A stretch of DNA of 64,000 nt from Pusillimonas minor. GTDB lineage: Bacteria; Pseudomonadota; Gammaproteobacteria; Burkholderiales; Burkholderiaceae_B. Of the stretch, positions 33,383-42,817 are shown piece after piece. Both the position numbers and the translations under genes were made by a program. Within the stretch, counting starts at the first letter, position 1, and each line of letters starts with the position of its first letter. Where the stretch lies: the NCBI RefSeq assembly GCF_014237865.1, contig NZ_JACJUU010000002.1, forward strand, positions 248,001 to 312,000. The letters are read 5' to 3'. Under the pieces are notes generated by a model that worked only from the letters and a program-made list of their open reading frames with translations, made no database searches and had not been told where the DNA came from.

Positions 33383-33502
33383 ATGGAAAACAACTACCGC
33401 TTTACCGCAAAAATGCTTGACCTGAGCCCTTGGCAAACCTTCCGGTATGCCATTTTCCCGGCATGGTTGCGCGTACCCTTTCGACTGGTCAGACGGCGCT
33501 AA
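33383..33502 (+). pseudogene. Small frame resembling the EAA loop of an ABC permease
   Basis: A 39-codon frame (ATG 33383, TAA 33500-33502). Its middle, LDLSPWQTFRYAIFPAW, resembles the cytoplasmic EAA coupling loop of nitrate/sulfonate-type ABC permeases. No membrane segments surround it. The next plus-strand gene is an ABC ATPase of that transporter class, so this may be a leftover of a deleted permease gene; a real small protein cannot be excluded. Confidence 0.4.
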
Positions 33503-33564
33503 GCCCGTTACCTGCGTCGCCACACCCACCAAGGCAACCGCAACACGCTTTACACCACGTCATT

Positions 33565-34227
33565 ATGCATAACCCCAAGTTCATTTCACTGGAACAGGTC
33601 TGTACCGATAGCGCCGAAGCCGCAGGGTTGTCGCTGCTGAATGTCGACGTCACCGTGTCCCAAGGCACTACCCTTGTGGTGCATGGGCCGCCCAATAAAG
33701 GGAAGTCGGGTTTTTTACTATTGATAGCCGGGCTGATCACGCCCGGGCGCGGCGGGGTGATTTGTAACGGCAAGGAGGTGACTGGCCCGAGCCCCGAACG
33801 TGCACTTGTCCCGCAGTGGCCCGCCCTGCTGCCTTGGCTGACGGCCTACCAAAATGTGTTTTTGGCGGTTGACCGGGCTCACGGAAGGCACAAGTCGCGT
33901 GATGAACTACATGTGGATACCGCCATTGCCCTGCAACGCATGCAATTAGGAAATGTAATGCACACGCGGGCAAGTCGGCTAACGCAAGACCAGCAACAGC
34001 GTGTGTCGATTGCCCGGGCACTGGTAGTACGTCCGCGCGTGCTGCTACTTGACGAACCCTTCGCCCCGCTTGAAGCGGCCACCCTGGCCTGGTTGCCGGC
34101 CACGCTGGAACATCTGATTCAGGAACACCATATAACGACTGTCGTCACACACAATGACAACCCATTTCCGTATTTGCACCCCAGCCAGTACTTCGAGGTG
34201 GGTGCAGCGGCCTGCCAGCCCGCCTAA
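33565..34227 (+). CDS. ABC transporter ATPase, nitrate/sulfonate-type, possibly degenerate
   Basis: 220 residues from the ATG at 33565; an in-frame extension to 33430 lacks family similarity. Walker A is intact (GPPNKGKSG), the Q-loop region is VPQWPALLPWLTAYQNVF as in SsuB/TauB/NrtD, the signature is weakened (LTQDQQQRVSIARAL instead of LSGGQ) and Walker B is LLLDEPFAPLEA. No clear ribosome-binding site precedes it, and no permease or binding-protein gene is adjacent except the 39-codon fragment. Its end overlaps the convergent acyl-CoA ligase gene by four bases. It is likely an isolated or decaying ATPase. Confidence 0.65.
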   Translation: MHNPKFISLEQVCTDSAEAAGLSLLNVDVTVSQGTTLVVHGPPNKGKSGFLLLIAGLITPGRGGVICNGKEVTGPSPERALVPQWPALLPWLTAYQNVFLAVDRAHGRHKSRDELHVDTAIALQRMQLGNVMHTRASRLTQDQQQRVSIARALVVRPRVLLLDEPFAPLEAATLAWLPATLEHLIQEHHITTVVTHNDNPFPYLHPSQYFEVGAAACQPA

Positions 34228-36023
34228 TCGGCGTATAGCGCCTCAACGGCCTGAGCGCGATTGGCCAGTACATTAGCCTGGTTCAGCGAGCCCTTATCTG
34301 TGATTTCACGGGCTTGAGCCAAGGGCGGCTGAGTAGCCAGCACATAAGCGGCAATGTACATGGCGCTGCCTGGGTTGCGCTGGTTGTAACGACTCACCCC
34401 CGCCTGCACAAATGACGCCACATCGACATGCTGAGCCAACGCTTCGTAGTTTAGAGTGGCATCGCCCACCAAACGACGCGCCGCCGCCAGGTCGATAAAA
34501 ACCAAGGCACGGACATCAGTGCGACCCGACCCGGCAATAACAACATCGGCCACCACCGGCAGTAATTCGCCCAATAACAACCCACGCAAGCGCCCCACCG
34601 AGACCCAGGTACCGCTTTGCAACTTGAAGTCTTCGGCAATCCGGCCCTCAAAAACAATGCCCTGGGCCGGATCGGCGTCGTCCACGAGCCGCGCCGCATC
34701 GCCCGAACGGAAATAGCCGTCGTCGTCAAAAACCGATGGTGTTAAATCGGGACGCGCCAGATAGCCTGCAAACACATTAGGCCCTTTGACGCGCAGCTCG
34801 TAACGGTCATCGACACGCGCAAACTTGATATCGCAACCCGGCACCGGCAAACCAATATTGTCGGCACGCCTGGAATCGAAAAACACCCCCGTCGCCAGCG
34901 GTGCGGTTTCAGTGGCGCCCCACGCGGTAACCAAAGGCACGCGGTGACCACGCACCTTGACGGCAAGGTCTTCGAGGTCGGACCAGGTTTTTTGCGGCAT
35001 ACCCGCGCCGGCATAGAAAATCAGGTCAAGGTGCTTGAAGAAACTTTGGCACAACACGTCGTCGTGCGTCATGCGGTTAACCAGTTGATGAAACGCCAAA
35101 GGCACATTGAAGTGAATCGTTGGCGAGATTTCACGCAAATTATTGACGGTGCGTTCGAACAGCGCACCGGCTGGTTTGCCGGCATCGATATACAGCGTGC
35201 CGCCGTGGCTCAAAGCCAGAAAAAACACTTCGTTGCCGCCAAAGGTGTGATGCCAGGGCAACCAGTCAACCAGCACAGGCTTGCGCTGCTGCACAAACGG
35301 GAAAATCTGCGCCAACTGCTGCTGGTTGGCGCACAACATACGCTGTGTATTGATGACCCCTTTTGGCACACCGGTTGAACCCGAGGTAAACAAAATTTTG
35401 GCGACATCGTCCGGGGCAATGCTTACGTTGCGTACGTCAACACTGTCTGCCGGCGTAGCCAGCACCTCGTCAAGTGCTACCGCACCCGTATGCGTCTCGG
35501 GAGCAATAACCGCAACGTTTTGGGCACACGCCTTAACCAGGGCGGCGCCATACCGCGGCAGATTGTCGGTATAAATAACCGCCGGCTTAAGCGCAGAAAA
35601 GCATGCCAGCAATTTGTCGAATGCCGCTTCGACGGCGGCGTAGGCCGGCGACACCGGCGCTACCGGCACACCGGCATACAGCGCCCCCAGCAAAATATTG
35701 GCGGTATCAATACTGTTCTCGGCCACGACCGCCAGAGGCGCCTGCGGCCCGCACCCGACATTAACCAGATACTGCCCAACAGCCCGCGCACGCGCCAGCG
35801 TTTGTGCGTAAGACTGCCGCTGCCAACCTGCTTCGGGCGTATCAAGATTGCCGATACGCTGGGCCAGAAAGGTTTCGTGGGGCGTGCGTTCGGCCCAATA
35901 CAACAAGGCATCGGTAATGCAGCGGCCGTAAGGCTGCAAAGGGTGTGCGTTGCGCAAAATAAAACTGCCGTCCGGCAAATCTTGCCGGACGGCAGCAACA
36001 GCGCAGAAAGTATCTGGGCTCAT
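34224..36023 (-). CDS. fcs: Feruloyl-CoA synthetase-like acyl-CoA ligase
   Basis: 599 residues of the ANL adenylating superfamily. The P-loop-like motif is ILFTSGSTGVPKGVINTQRM, followed by WLPWHHTFGGNE, the A5 region AWGATETAPLATG and a modified A7/A8 region (YFRSGDAARL, VFEGRIAEDFKLQSG). Length and motifs fit Pseudomonas-type Fcs, which activates ferulate and related hydroxycinnamates to CoA thioesters. It lies 17 bp after a BKACE gene in the same operon. The partner enoyl-CoA hydratase-lyase and vanillin dehydrogenase are not in the window, so the substrate could be another aromatic acid. Confidence 0.75.
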   Translation of the reverse strand: MSPDTFCAVAAVRQDLPDGSFILRNAHPLQPYGRCITDALLYWAERTPHETFLAQRIGNLDTPEAGWQRQSYAQTLARARAVGQYLVNVGCGPQAPLAVVAENSIDTANILLGALYAGVPVAPVSPAYAAVEAAFDKLLACFSALKPAVIYTDNLPRYGAALVKACAQNVAVIAPETHTGAVALDEVLATPADSVDVRNVSIAPDDVAKILFTSGSTGVPKGVINTQRMLCANQQQLAQIFPFVQQRKPVLVDWLPWHHTFGGNEVFFLALSHGGTLYIDAGKPAGALFERTVNNLREISPTIHFNVPLAFHQLVNRMTHDDVLCQSFFKHLDLIFYAGAGMPQKTWSDLEDLAVKVRGHRVPLVTAWGATETAPLATGVFFDSRRADNIGLPVPGCDIKFARVDDRYELRVKGPNVFAGYLARPDLTPSVFDDDGYFRSGDAARLVDDADPAQGIVFEGRIAEDFKLQSGTWVSVGRLRGLLLGELLPVVADVVIAGSGRTDVRALVFIDLAAARRLVGDATLNYEALAQHVDVASFVQAGVSRYNQRNPGSAMYIAAYVLATQPPLAQAREITDKGSLNQANVLANRAQAVEALYAD

Positions 36024-36040
36024 GGGAAGGCGCTAACCTG

Positions 36041-36931
36041 TTACTTGCGACGCGGCAAACCCATGATCTGGCGGGCCTCGTCTGGCGTGGCGGGCTCGTA
36101 ACCCATTTCGCGAACCAGGCGAACGATGCGCTCGACCAATTGCACGTTGGTCGCCAGCTTGCCTTGCTCGTAGTAAAGGTTGTCCTCAAGGCCAACCCGC
36201 ACATGGCCACCCAGCAATAGCGACTGCATGGCAGCCGGCAACTGCGCCGGGCCAATAGCGCTGACGTTGAAAATAGCACCTTTGGGCAGGTGATCGACCA
36301 GCAACTGCATGATTTTGGGCGTGTAGGGCAAGCCGCCCTGGAACGCCGCTACGCCCAGCACCATATTGATAAAGTAAGGCTCTTCGTCGACTTCTTTGAG
36401 AATTTTGCCAACTTCCAGCAGGTCGGACAGCGCAAAAACCTCCCATTCGGGCTTGATGCCGCGCGCCTTCATTTTGTCGGCCAGTTCGCGAACCCGCTTG
36501 GGTGTGGTGGGGACCAAAATTTCTTTGTCGCCAAACGTAGCGCAGATGGTTTGCGCGTCGAGCGTACACATTTCCACGCCTTCGCCTTCCATGCCTTTCA
36601 GGCGCTCCTCGAACTTGATTTCCCAGAGCCCGTTATTAAGCTGGTGAATCATGTCGCCGTTAATGCCGCCACCGGTCGAGTTGTTCAGGATGATGTTGCA
36701 CTTGTCGCGAATACGGCGATTGATCTCGGTATAAACCGCTGGGTCGCAGGTCGCTTCCTGGTCGCTTGCACGACGGGCATGAACCGCCACCACACTGGCC
36801 CCCGCGTTATAACAATCGTAGACATCGGCAGCGATCTCTTCAGGCGTTGTAGGCAACGCCGGGTTTTGCTTTTTGCCGGCCATGCCGCCTGTGGGGGCGA
36901 CCGTCACCACGATCTTGGGTTTATTGCTCAT
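36041..36931 (-). CDS. BKACE-family beta-keto acid cleavage enzyme (DUF849)
   Basis: 296 residues of the 3-keto-5-aminohexanoate cleavage enzyme family. The N-terminus [20 protein letters not shown] and [12 protein letters not shown] give the zinc-site region with H-x-R instead of the usual H-x-H, and [13 protein letters not shown] is the conserved C-terminal segment. The family condenses beta-keto acids with acetyl-CoA, giving acetoacetate and a new acyl-CoA; substrates vary widely. It is co-transcribed with the acyl-CoA ligase, so an aromatic-chain beta-keto acid is conceivable. Confidence 0.85.
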   Translation of the reverse strand: MSNKPKIVVTVAPTGGMAGKKQNPALPTTPEEIAADVYDCYNAGASVVAVHARRASDQEATCDPAVYTEINRRIRDKCNIILNNSTGGGINGDMIHQLNNGLWEIKFEERLKGMEGEGVEMCTLDAQTICATFGDKEILVPTTPKRVRELADKMKARGIKPEWEVFALSDLLEVGKILKEVDEEPYFINMVLGVAAFQGGLPYTPKIMQLLVDHLPKGAIFNVSAIGPAQLPAAMQSLLLGGHVRVGLEDNLYYEQGKLATNVQLVERIVRLVREMGYEPATPDEARQIMGLPRRK

Positions 36932-37081
36932 GAATCCTCCTTTTGTTTTAAAGCCGCTGCACGGCCCGAATTATCTGCAAACGACAATAACGCAGTTTTA
37001 TCGATGCAGTCTACAAACCGTGCAGGCATCCGGATAATGCTGTCTGACTATAGTTTTTATGCAAAAACAGCATAACGGGGC

Positions 37082-37945
37082 TTAGGCCTCGGGGTTGAGG
37101 ACAAAGTCGTACGAAACGGTGTAGTACGGCTCGGTCATGGCCGTGCCGTTGGGGGCAACACCCGGTTCGTGCCGGTTCCAGTCCACGACCAGGGTTGAAC
37201 GCACGCCAAACACCGCGTCCGACTCGAGGTAGTCGCTGGTTTCGTTAAAAATGTGCGTAATCAGGCGTTCATAGCCCGGGGCGGTAATCATGAAGTGCAA
37301 ATGTGCGGGGCGCCACGGATGGCGGTCGAGTGCGTCGAGCATTTTTCCAACCGGGCCGTCGTGCGGGATAGGATACGGCACCGCCAAAATCGACCGGAAT
37401 TCGAAACTGCCGTCATCGCGCGTACGCAAGCGGCCACGGGCCTGGTGTTCGTGCACCTCGGGCCGCTGCACATCGTAAAAGCCCTCATCGTCCGACTGCC
37501 AAACCGCAAGCTCTGCGCCCGCAACCGGCTTGCCATCAAGGCCTTTGACGGTACCCGTCACAAAACAGGGTGTGCCTTTGGCGCCGTTGGAGATATCGTC
37601 ACCGTGGTTATACAGTGGTGAGCCCTCGACATAAAACGGGCCAAAAACCGTCGCTTCGGTACACCCCTTGGGCTTGCGGTTGTTTTGTGCCGTGACCAGC
37701 GTCGACAACCCCAAGGTGTCAGACAGCAAGATGAATTCCTGGCGCTTGTCGTCGCAAATTTGCCCAACCTGCGTCAAGAACTGCACCGCCTGAAACCACT
37801 CAGCCTCGGTCAGTTTGACCTCGCGCGCGAAGTCGTGAAGGTGACTGACCAGACTATCCATAATCTCGCGCAGGCGAGGGTCTGCCTTGGGGCCCGTCAT
37901 TTGCTTTACGGCCGTCGTAATCGTGAATTCGTCGATATCGCGCAT
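37082..37945 (-). CDS. Intradiol ring-cleavage dioxygenase, hydroxyquinol/catechol 1,2-dioxygenase-like
   Basis: 287 residues. The N-terminal helical dimerisation domain typical of catechol and hydroxyquinol dioxygenases is present, then CTEATVFGPFYVEGSPLYNH. Fe(III) ligands are apparent as Tyr in GSPLYNH, Tyr in VPYPIPHDGP, and two His in PWRPAHLHFMI. The sequence is closer in feel to the hydroxyquinol/chlorocatechol group than to simple catechol enzymes, but the substrate is not provable. No maleylacetate reductase or muconate cycloisomerase is beside it. Two inverted repeats lie upstream. Confidence 0.87.
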   Translation of the reverse strand: MRDIDEFTITTAVKQMTGPKADPRLREIMDSLVSHLHDFAREVKLTEAEWFQAVQFLTQVGQICDDKRQEFILLSDTLGLSTLVTAQNNRKPKGCTEATVFGPFYVEGSPLYNHGDDISNGAKGTPCFVTGTVKGLDGKPVAGAELAVWQSDDEGFYDVQRPEVHEHQARGRLRTRDDGSFEFRSILAVPYPIPHDGPVGKMLDALDRHPWRPAHLHFMITAPGYERLITHIFNETSDYLESDAVFGVRSTLVVDWNRHEPGVAPNGTAMTEPYYTVSYDFVLNPEA

Positions 37946-37971
37946 GGTCTCCTGCCTCGATGAAGTAATTT

Positions 37972-37988
37972 GGTAAGGCTAGCTTACC
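37972..37988. promoter_or_regulatory. Inverted repeat upstream of the intradiol dioxygenase
   Basis: GGTAAG and CTTACC flank a GCTAG spacer, 27 bp upstream of the dioxygenase ATG. The position suits an operator. The regulator is unknown. Confidence 0.4.
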
Positions 37989-37998
37989 TTATTATGCG

Positions 37999-38038
37999 GC
38001 ACGGCGTCATACTGACCGAGGTTGGTATGACGCCGTGC
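37999..38038. repeat. Perfect 14-bp inverted repeat between gentisate and intradiol dioxygenase genes
   Basis: Arms GCACGGCGTCATAC (37999-38012) and GTATGACGCCGTGC (38025-38038) with a 12-base loop. It lies just downstream of the gentisate dioxygenase stop on the minus strand. No T-run follows in either direction, so it may be an mRNA-stabilising hairpin, a factor-dependent terminator or an operator. Confidence 0.6.
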
Positions 38039-38064
38039 TTATGCTTAAACCATCTTAAACCGAT

Positions 38065-39111
38065 TCAACCGATTTTTTCACGCCACAAATCAAGCGCCTG
38101 CTGGACGGGGCGATCGGAGAAACTGAAAACGACCGCATCGTCGCCATCAATTTCAAAGTGGTAGGGCATCCACGATGGCACAACGAAAACGTCTTTCGGG
38201 CCGAAGGTAAGGGTTTGATCGCCCACAACGCAGCGGCCGGTGCCTTCAACGACCGCATACACGGTTGAATCGGTTGAGCGATACGCCTTGCCCTTGAAGC
38301 CTGCGGGCATCAGTTGCATAAAGGTACCAATGGTGGGCATGGCCCAATCGCCGGTGACCGGGTTGGTGTATTGCAGCTTGAACGCCCAGCAGTCGTGCAT
38401 GGGGCTCTGACGCTTCATGGTTTCAAGGGCTTCACGCGTGCGGTCGTAGGGGTACCAGAACAACGGCGAGGTTTTCGAGCGCGGTTTGTACTCAACCGGC
38501 TTCATGGTGTTGCCAAACTCAGCCAGATTAATCGTACCGTCAGTACCCGTATGCTGGCTGTCTTCTGCACCACGCTCCATGAACTGCGCATCGAACAGTT
38601 CAACAATAGGCACATCAAGACCGTCAAGCCAAACCATAGGCTCAGACGACGGATTCCCGTGATCGTGGAACGACCATGAGGGCGTAATCACAAAGTCGCC
38701 CACGTTCATGGTGACTTTCTCGCCGTCAACGGCCGTATAGGCGCCGCTGCCATTCAAAATAAAACGCAGGGCCGACTGCGAGTGGCGGTGGGCCGGTGCG
38801 ACTTCGCCCGGCAAAATCAGTTGCAAACCGGCATAAAGGCTATGCGTGATGCGAATTTGACCACGCAAACCGGGGTTTTCAAGCACCAGCACACGACGTT
38901 CGGCCTCTTTGGCAGTAATCAGTTCGCCGGCCTTTTCCAGCCAGGGGCGGCACACATCCCATTTCCACAAATGCGGCACACAGGGTGTGATCGGCTCGGG
39001 CGTCACCACGCTGTGCAGCACTTCCCACAGCGGGGTCATGCTTTCGCGGTCGATTTGCTTGTAATAGTGCTCGCGCTCGCTAGAGACGCGGGAAGTAGCT
39101 TCTGCAGTCAT
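38065..39111 (-). CDS. Gentisate 1,2-dioxygenase
   Basis: 348 residues from the ATG at 39111 (GGAG upstream); an upstream extension is not supported. It is a bicupin: the first cupin shows APAHRHSQSALRFILNG with its iron-binding His pair, and the second shows DQTLTFGPKDVFVVPSWMPY. WEVLHSVVTPEP near the start is typical of the family. It opens gentisate to maleylpyruvate. It diverges from a LysR gene, and the other gentisate genes (isomerase, fumarylpyruvate hydrolase) are absent from the window. Related bicupins also cleave 1-hydroxy-2-naphthoate or salicylate. Confidence 0.88.
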   Translation of the reverse strand: MTAEATSRVSSEREHYYKQIDRESMTPLWEVLHSVVTPEPITPCVPHLWKWDVCRPWLEKAGELITAKEAERRVLVLENPGLRGQIRITHSLYAGLQLILPGEVAPAHRHSQSALRFILNGSGAYTAVDGEKVTMNVGDFVITPSWSFHDHGNPSSEPMVWLDGLDVPIVELFDAQFMERGAEDSQHTGTDGTINLAEFGNTMKPVEYKPRSKTSPLFWYPYDRTREALETMKRQSPMHDCWAFKLQYTNPVTGDWAMPTIGTFMQLMPAGFKGKAYRSTDSTVYAVVEGTGRCVVGDQTLTFGPKDVFVVPSWMPYHFEIDGDDAVVFSFSDRPVQQALDLWREKIG

Positions 39112-39289
39112 TGAAGTCTCCGGTTTCGTTCGTTGCGGCATCGGAAGCGACGACGCGATGAAACCAGTGTGCGGCAACCCCATTGCAGATGCAATATTTC
39201 AGCCATAATAAGTACTATTGTCATTTTAAATAATATTGACCAAACTATCGCTTTAGGCACCACTTATTCGAATAACGAATAGATTAATC

Positions 39290-40207
39290 ATGACGCGACT
39301 CGACCTGCACGACCTGCTGCTGCTTAAAGAAATTTTTACGGCACGCAGCATTAGCGCGGCCGTCAACCAGGTCGGCCTTAGCCAGCCCGCCATCAGCATA
39401 CGCCTGGGCCACTTGCGCCGCCACTTTGGCGACCCGCTGTTTGTCCGGACGTCGGGCGGCATGATGCCCACCCCGTTTTTAGAAAGCCTGCTGCCGCATA
39501 TCGACCAGGCCGTCTTGCTACTGAACACGCAAGGCAACCCCTACCGTTCATTCGATCCGGCCGAATCGACCCGCCGCTTTCGGCTGGGGCTAAGCCATAT
39601 CGGGCAACTGGTCATGCTGCCCGAGCTTATGGGCACGCTTCGCGGCATTGCCCCCGCAATCAAAATCGATGCGCTGGACCTGGACGAACTTACCGCCAAC
39701 CTGCTGGAGTCGGGCAAACTGGATTTGGCCATTGGCTATGCCACTGACTTGCAAACCGGGTTTTATCAACAACGGCTTTTTACCGAAAGTTATGTGTGCA
39801 TCGTGCGCACCGACCACCCGCGCATCGCCGGCTCGCTGACACGGTCACAGTATCTGGAAGAGGCGCATCTGGCGCTCGACGCCCCCGGCACGGGCCACAC
39901 CCGGCTTGAAAAGACTTTGTTCGAACAAGGGATTGAGCGCAATGTGACCTTACGCGTACCCTCTTACCTGGGCCTTGAGGCCATTATTACCGCCACAGAC
40001 CTGCTGGCTATCGTACCCGGCCGACTGGGTCGCACGCTGGCGCGTCAAGGCAAAGTACAAGCCCTTAATCTGCCCTTCGAAATTGCACCCTACGAAATCC
40101 GCCAATACTGGCACGAACGCTATCACCAAGACGCCGGCAACTCATGGTTAAGACGTCATATTTTTGAACACCTGAGCAACCTGCCCGAAACCTTTCCCCA
40201 CGTCTAA
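39290..40207 (+). CDS. LysR-family transcriptional regulator
   Basis: 305 residues with an N-terminal LysR helix-turn-helix (GLSQPAISIRLGHLRRHFGD, PLFVRTSGGMMPT) and a periplasmic-binding-like effector domain of the NodD/SyrM-like branch (SFDPAESTRRFRLGLSHIGQ). It is transcribed away from gentisate dioxygenase and toward the hydrolase/monooxygenase genes, so it probably controls one or both units. The 178-bp divergent gap is AT-rich near 39195-39260. Confidence 0.9.
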   Translation: MTRLDLHDLLLLKEIFTARSISAAVNQVGLSQPAISIRLGHLRRHFGDPLFVRTSGGMMPTPFLESLLPHIDQAVLLLNTQGNPYRSFDPAESTRRFRLGLSHIGQLVMLPELMGTLRGIAPAIKIDALDLDELTANLLESGKLDLAIGYATDLQTGFYQQRLFTESYVCIVRTDHPRIAGSLTRSQYLEEAHLALDAPGTGHTRLEKTLFEQGIERNVTLRVPSYLGLEAIITATDLLAIVPGRLGRTLARQGKVQALNLPFEIAPYEIRQYWHERYHQDAGNSWLRRHIFEHLSNLPETFPHV

Positions 40208-40310
40208 GACGCGCCAATGCTCGCGTCTGTTATGCACGATTCGTTTAACAGATAAAACGGATTTGCATGGTTTACATATAAAGCAGGGCACTTAGAATGA
40301 CCGCGAAGCC

Positions 40311-41207
40311 ATGTATAAGCGTCTTCCTATGCCCATACACCATCACATCATCCCATCGTCGCCCCAAATAGCCATTTCCGTTGCCGGCCAGGGGCCACTT
40401 GTCATTTTCGTGCATGGCCTGGGGGGCGATCGCAGCACTTGGACCCATCAGCTCGATGCGCTGCAACACAAGTACACCGCCGTCAGCGTCGACCTTCGCG
40501 GTTACGGCGACAGCGAAGACCCGCCGCTACCCATTCAGTTCAAGGTAGACTTCTGCGCCGACCTGCTGGCAGTTATTGATCACTTTAATGCCCCGCGCGC
40601 GCATCTGGTGGGTTTGTCCATGGGGGGCAGAGTCTGCCGCACCACGGCGCTGCAGGCACCCGACCGGGTGGCTTCTTTAACGCTGGCCAATACCAGCCCC
40701 GGGTTCGACCACATGACGCCCACCCAGCTCGACGCCTTCGTCGAAGCGCGATCGGGCACATTAGAACAAAACGGCTTGCCCGCTGACTTCGGGAAACAAC
40801 AAGCCCTGGCCATGATGGCCCCGGGGGCGCCGCTATCGGCCATCAATGCCATGGCGCAGGCCGTCGACCGGCTGCGTGTGCCCAATTACCTGGGCACACT
40901 AAGGGCCTCGACGCTGCAAGATCGCGGCGATCGCCTGGAAGACATCACTTGCCCGGTTCTCCTGATTACCAGCGACCACGACACCGTCTACCCGGCTAAC
41001 GTGGCCACCGAAATGCGTCAACGCCTGCCCCACGCCCTGCACACCGAAATTATCGGGGCCGGCCACATCAGCAACCTTGAACAACCCGACGCGTTCAACG
41101 CAGCGCTGTTGCGCTTCCTGGACGCCCTGCCGCGTGAAGACGATACCCGTCCAGACCCAACCCCCCAGGAGACCGCATGTATTTCAATTGGGAAGAATTC
41201 CCGTTAA
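40311..41207 (+). CDS. Alpha/beta hydrolase
   Basis: 298 residues. GPLVIFVHGLGGDRSTWTHQ is the oxyanion-hole region, GLSMGGRV the nucleophile elbow, LLITSDHDTVYP holds the acid and GAGHISNLEQ the catalytic His. It resembles 3-oxoadipate enol-lactonase and MhpC-type hydrolases. A start at 40329 is an alternative. Its end overlaps the FAD monooxygenase start by 31 bases, a strong sign of a shared operon. It could hydrolyse a ring-fission product or an ester precursor of the monooxygenase substrate. Confidence 0.85.
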   Translation: MYKRLPMPIHHHIIPSSPQIAISVAGQGPLVIFVHGLGGDRSTWTHQLDALQHKYTAVSVDLRGYGDSEDPPLPIQFKVDFCADLLAVIDHFNAPRAHLVGLSMGGRVCRTTALQAPDRVASLTLANTSPGFDHMTPTQLDAFVEARSGTLEQNGLPADFGKQQALAMMAPGAPLSAINAMAQAVDRLRVPNYLGTLRASTLQDRGDRLEDITCPVLLITSDHDTVYPANVATEMRQRLPHALHTEIIGAGHISNLEQPDAFNAALLRFLDALPREDDTRPDPTPQETACISIGKNSR

Positions 41208-42817
41208 CCACGCCCGAACAGATTATTGCGGCCGGTAAAACCCATAGCCCGGTGGTCGTTATCGGCGCTGGCCCTGTCGGGCTGGCGATTGCGCTGGGGT
41301 TGTCGCAACACAACGTACCCTGCATCGTTCTGGAGCGGCGCACGACGATTTCAAAGGGTAGCCGCGCCTTGGCCATGACCCGCCGCAGCCTGCAAATACT
41401 CGACCACCTTGGCGTAGGCAAAGCCGTAATGGATATGGCCATGCCCTGGAGCGAAGGCTGGACCTACTACGGCAAGGACATGGTGCACTACATGAATATT
41501 GCACCGCCGCCCCACGAAAAACATGGCCAAACCAACTTGCAGCAATGCTGGATGGAACAGCTGCTGCTTGATCAGATCGGCAAAACCCCGTTGGTCGAGG
41601 TGCGTTACGGTCACGAAGTCGCCGCCCTGACCCCCGAAGACACCCAGGTGGTGCTAAGCGTAAATACCGCTGCGGGCAACTACACGCTGTCGGCCGACTA
41701 CCTGGTTGCCGCAGACGGGCCGCGCGGTACCACGCGACGCCAGCTAGGGCTTGATTACGAAGGAACGTCTTACACCCAGCAATTTGTCATCAACGACATT
41801 ATTTGCCAGTTGCCTATACCGGCCGGCCGGCGACTTTACTTCAACCCGCCTTATCTGCCCGGCAAGGCCGTGCTCATGCACGGCGCCCCCTTCAATATGT
41901 GGCGGCTCGATTTCCAGTTGCTTGATGGCCAGGATGCCGACGAAGAAATGCAACCGGAAAAAGTCCATGCCCGGATCAAGGCCCACTTTGCAATGATGGG
42001 TCTGGACAACATTGACTACGAACTGATCCTGACATCAATCTACCGCACCAACGCGCTTAGCCTGCCCACCTATAACAAAGAGCGTGTACTGTTTGCCGGC
42101 GACGCCGCCCACCAGGTGCCCATTTTCGGGGGGCGCGGTGTCAATCACGGCTATGCCGACGCCCACAACCTGGCGTGGAAACTGGCCCGTGTCGTCAAGG
42201 GGGTGTCGGCCCCACAACTGCTAAGCACCTACACCCACGAACGGCGCGGCGCCATTCTGGACACGCTGGCCGAACTGACCAAGACTACGCTGTTCATTAC
42301 CACCCCGTCGCCTGGCATTTCCCTGATGCGCGACGCTGTGTTGTCGCTGTCGATCACCGAAAAATTCCTCAACAACCTGTTCGACCCCTACGCCTCGCCG
42401 CCTTACGAATACACCGACAGCCCACTGAACGCGGCTCCGGCCAAAGACCCGGCGTTTGCATCGCGGTCCGATGTCGGTGCCATTCCACCCGACGGTATCG
42501 CCACTCAAAACGGCGATCGGCTTTACGACCTGTTGGGCCCCTGCTTTACGGTACTGGTGTTTTCCGACACAGCCAGCGACCCGGCAATACTGGCGTTTGA
42601 AAGCGCCGTGCACGCCACTGATGCCGACGCCCGGGTCAAGGTCCTCCCGACACAATGTCAAATTGCTGACCTGTTCGACGCCAAGCCCGGCACTGTCTAC
42701 CTGCTGCGCCCAGACCAGCGCGTCGCAGGCCGTTGGCGGCACATTACCCCCGACGCGCTGGCCGGTGCACTAGCCCACGCCGCCTTAAGCACAGCCCAAT
42801 TTCAAGAGGCCCCATGA
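41177..42817 (+). CDS. FAD-dependent aromatic hydroxylase (PheA/TfdB/MhpA type)
   Basis: 546 residues of the class A flavoprotein monooxygenases: FAD fold VVVIGAGPVGLAIALGLSQH, the DG motif YLVAADGPRG and RVLFAGDAAHQVPIFGGRG. The C-terminal 150 residues form the thioredoxin-like domain of the phenol hydroxylase/MhpA subgroup. AGGAG precedes the ATG. It hydroxylates a phenolic ring with NAD(P)H and oxygen. Given the divergent gentisate dioxygenase, formation of gentisate or a related hydroquinone is plausible, but the exact substrate cannot be read from the sequence. Confidence 0.87.
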   Translation: MYFNWEEFPLTTPEQIIAAGKTHSPVVVIGAGPVGLAIALGLSQHNVPCIVLERRTTISKGSRALAMTRRSLQILDHLGVGKAVMDMAMPWSEGWTYYGKDMVHYMNIAPPPHEKHGQTNLQQCWMEQLLLDQIGKTPLVEVRYGHEVAALTPEDTQVVLSVNTAAGNYTLSADYLVAADGPRGTTRRQLGLDYEGTSYTQQFVINDIICQLPIPAGRRLYFNPPYLPGKAVLMHGAPFNMWRLDFQLLDGQDADEEMQPEKVHARIKAHFAMMGLDNIDYELILTSIYRTNALSLPTYNKERVLFAGDAAHQVPIFGGRGVNHGYADAHNLAWKLARVVKGVSAPQLLSTYTHERRGAILDTLAELTKTTLFITTPSPGISLMRDAVLSLSITEKFLNNLFDPYASPPYEYTDSPLNAAPAKDPAFASRSDVGAIPPDGIATQNGDRLYDLLGPCFTVLVFSDTASDPAILAFESAVHATDADARVKVLPTQCQIADLFDAKPGTVYLLRPDQRVAGRWRHITPDALAGALAHAALSTAQFQEAP

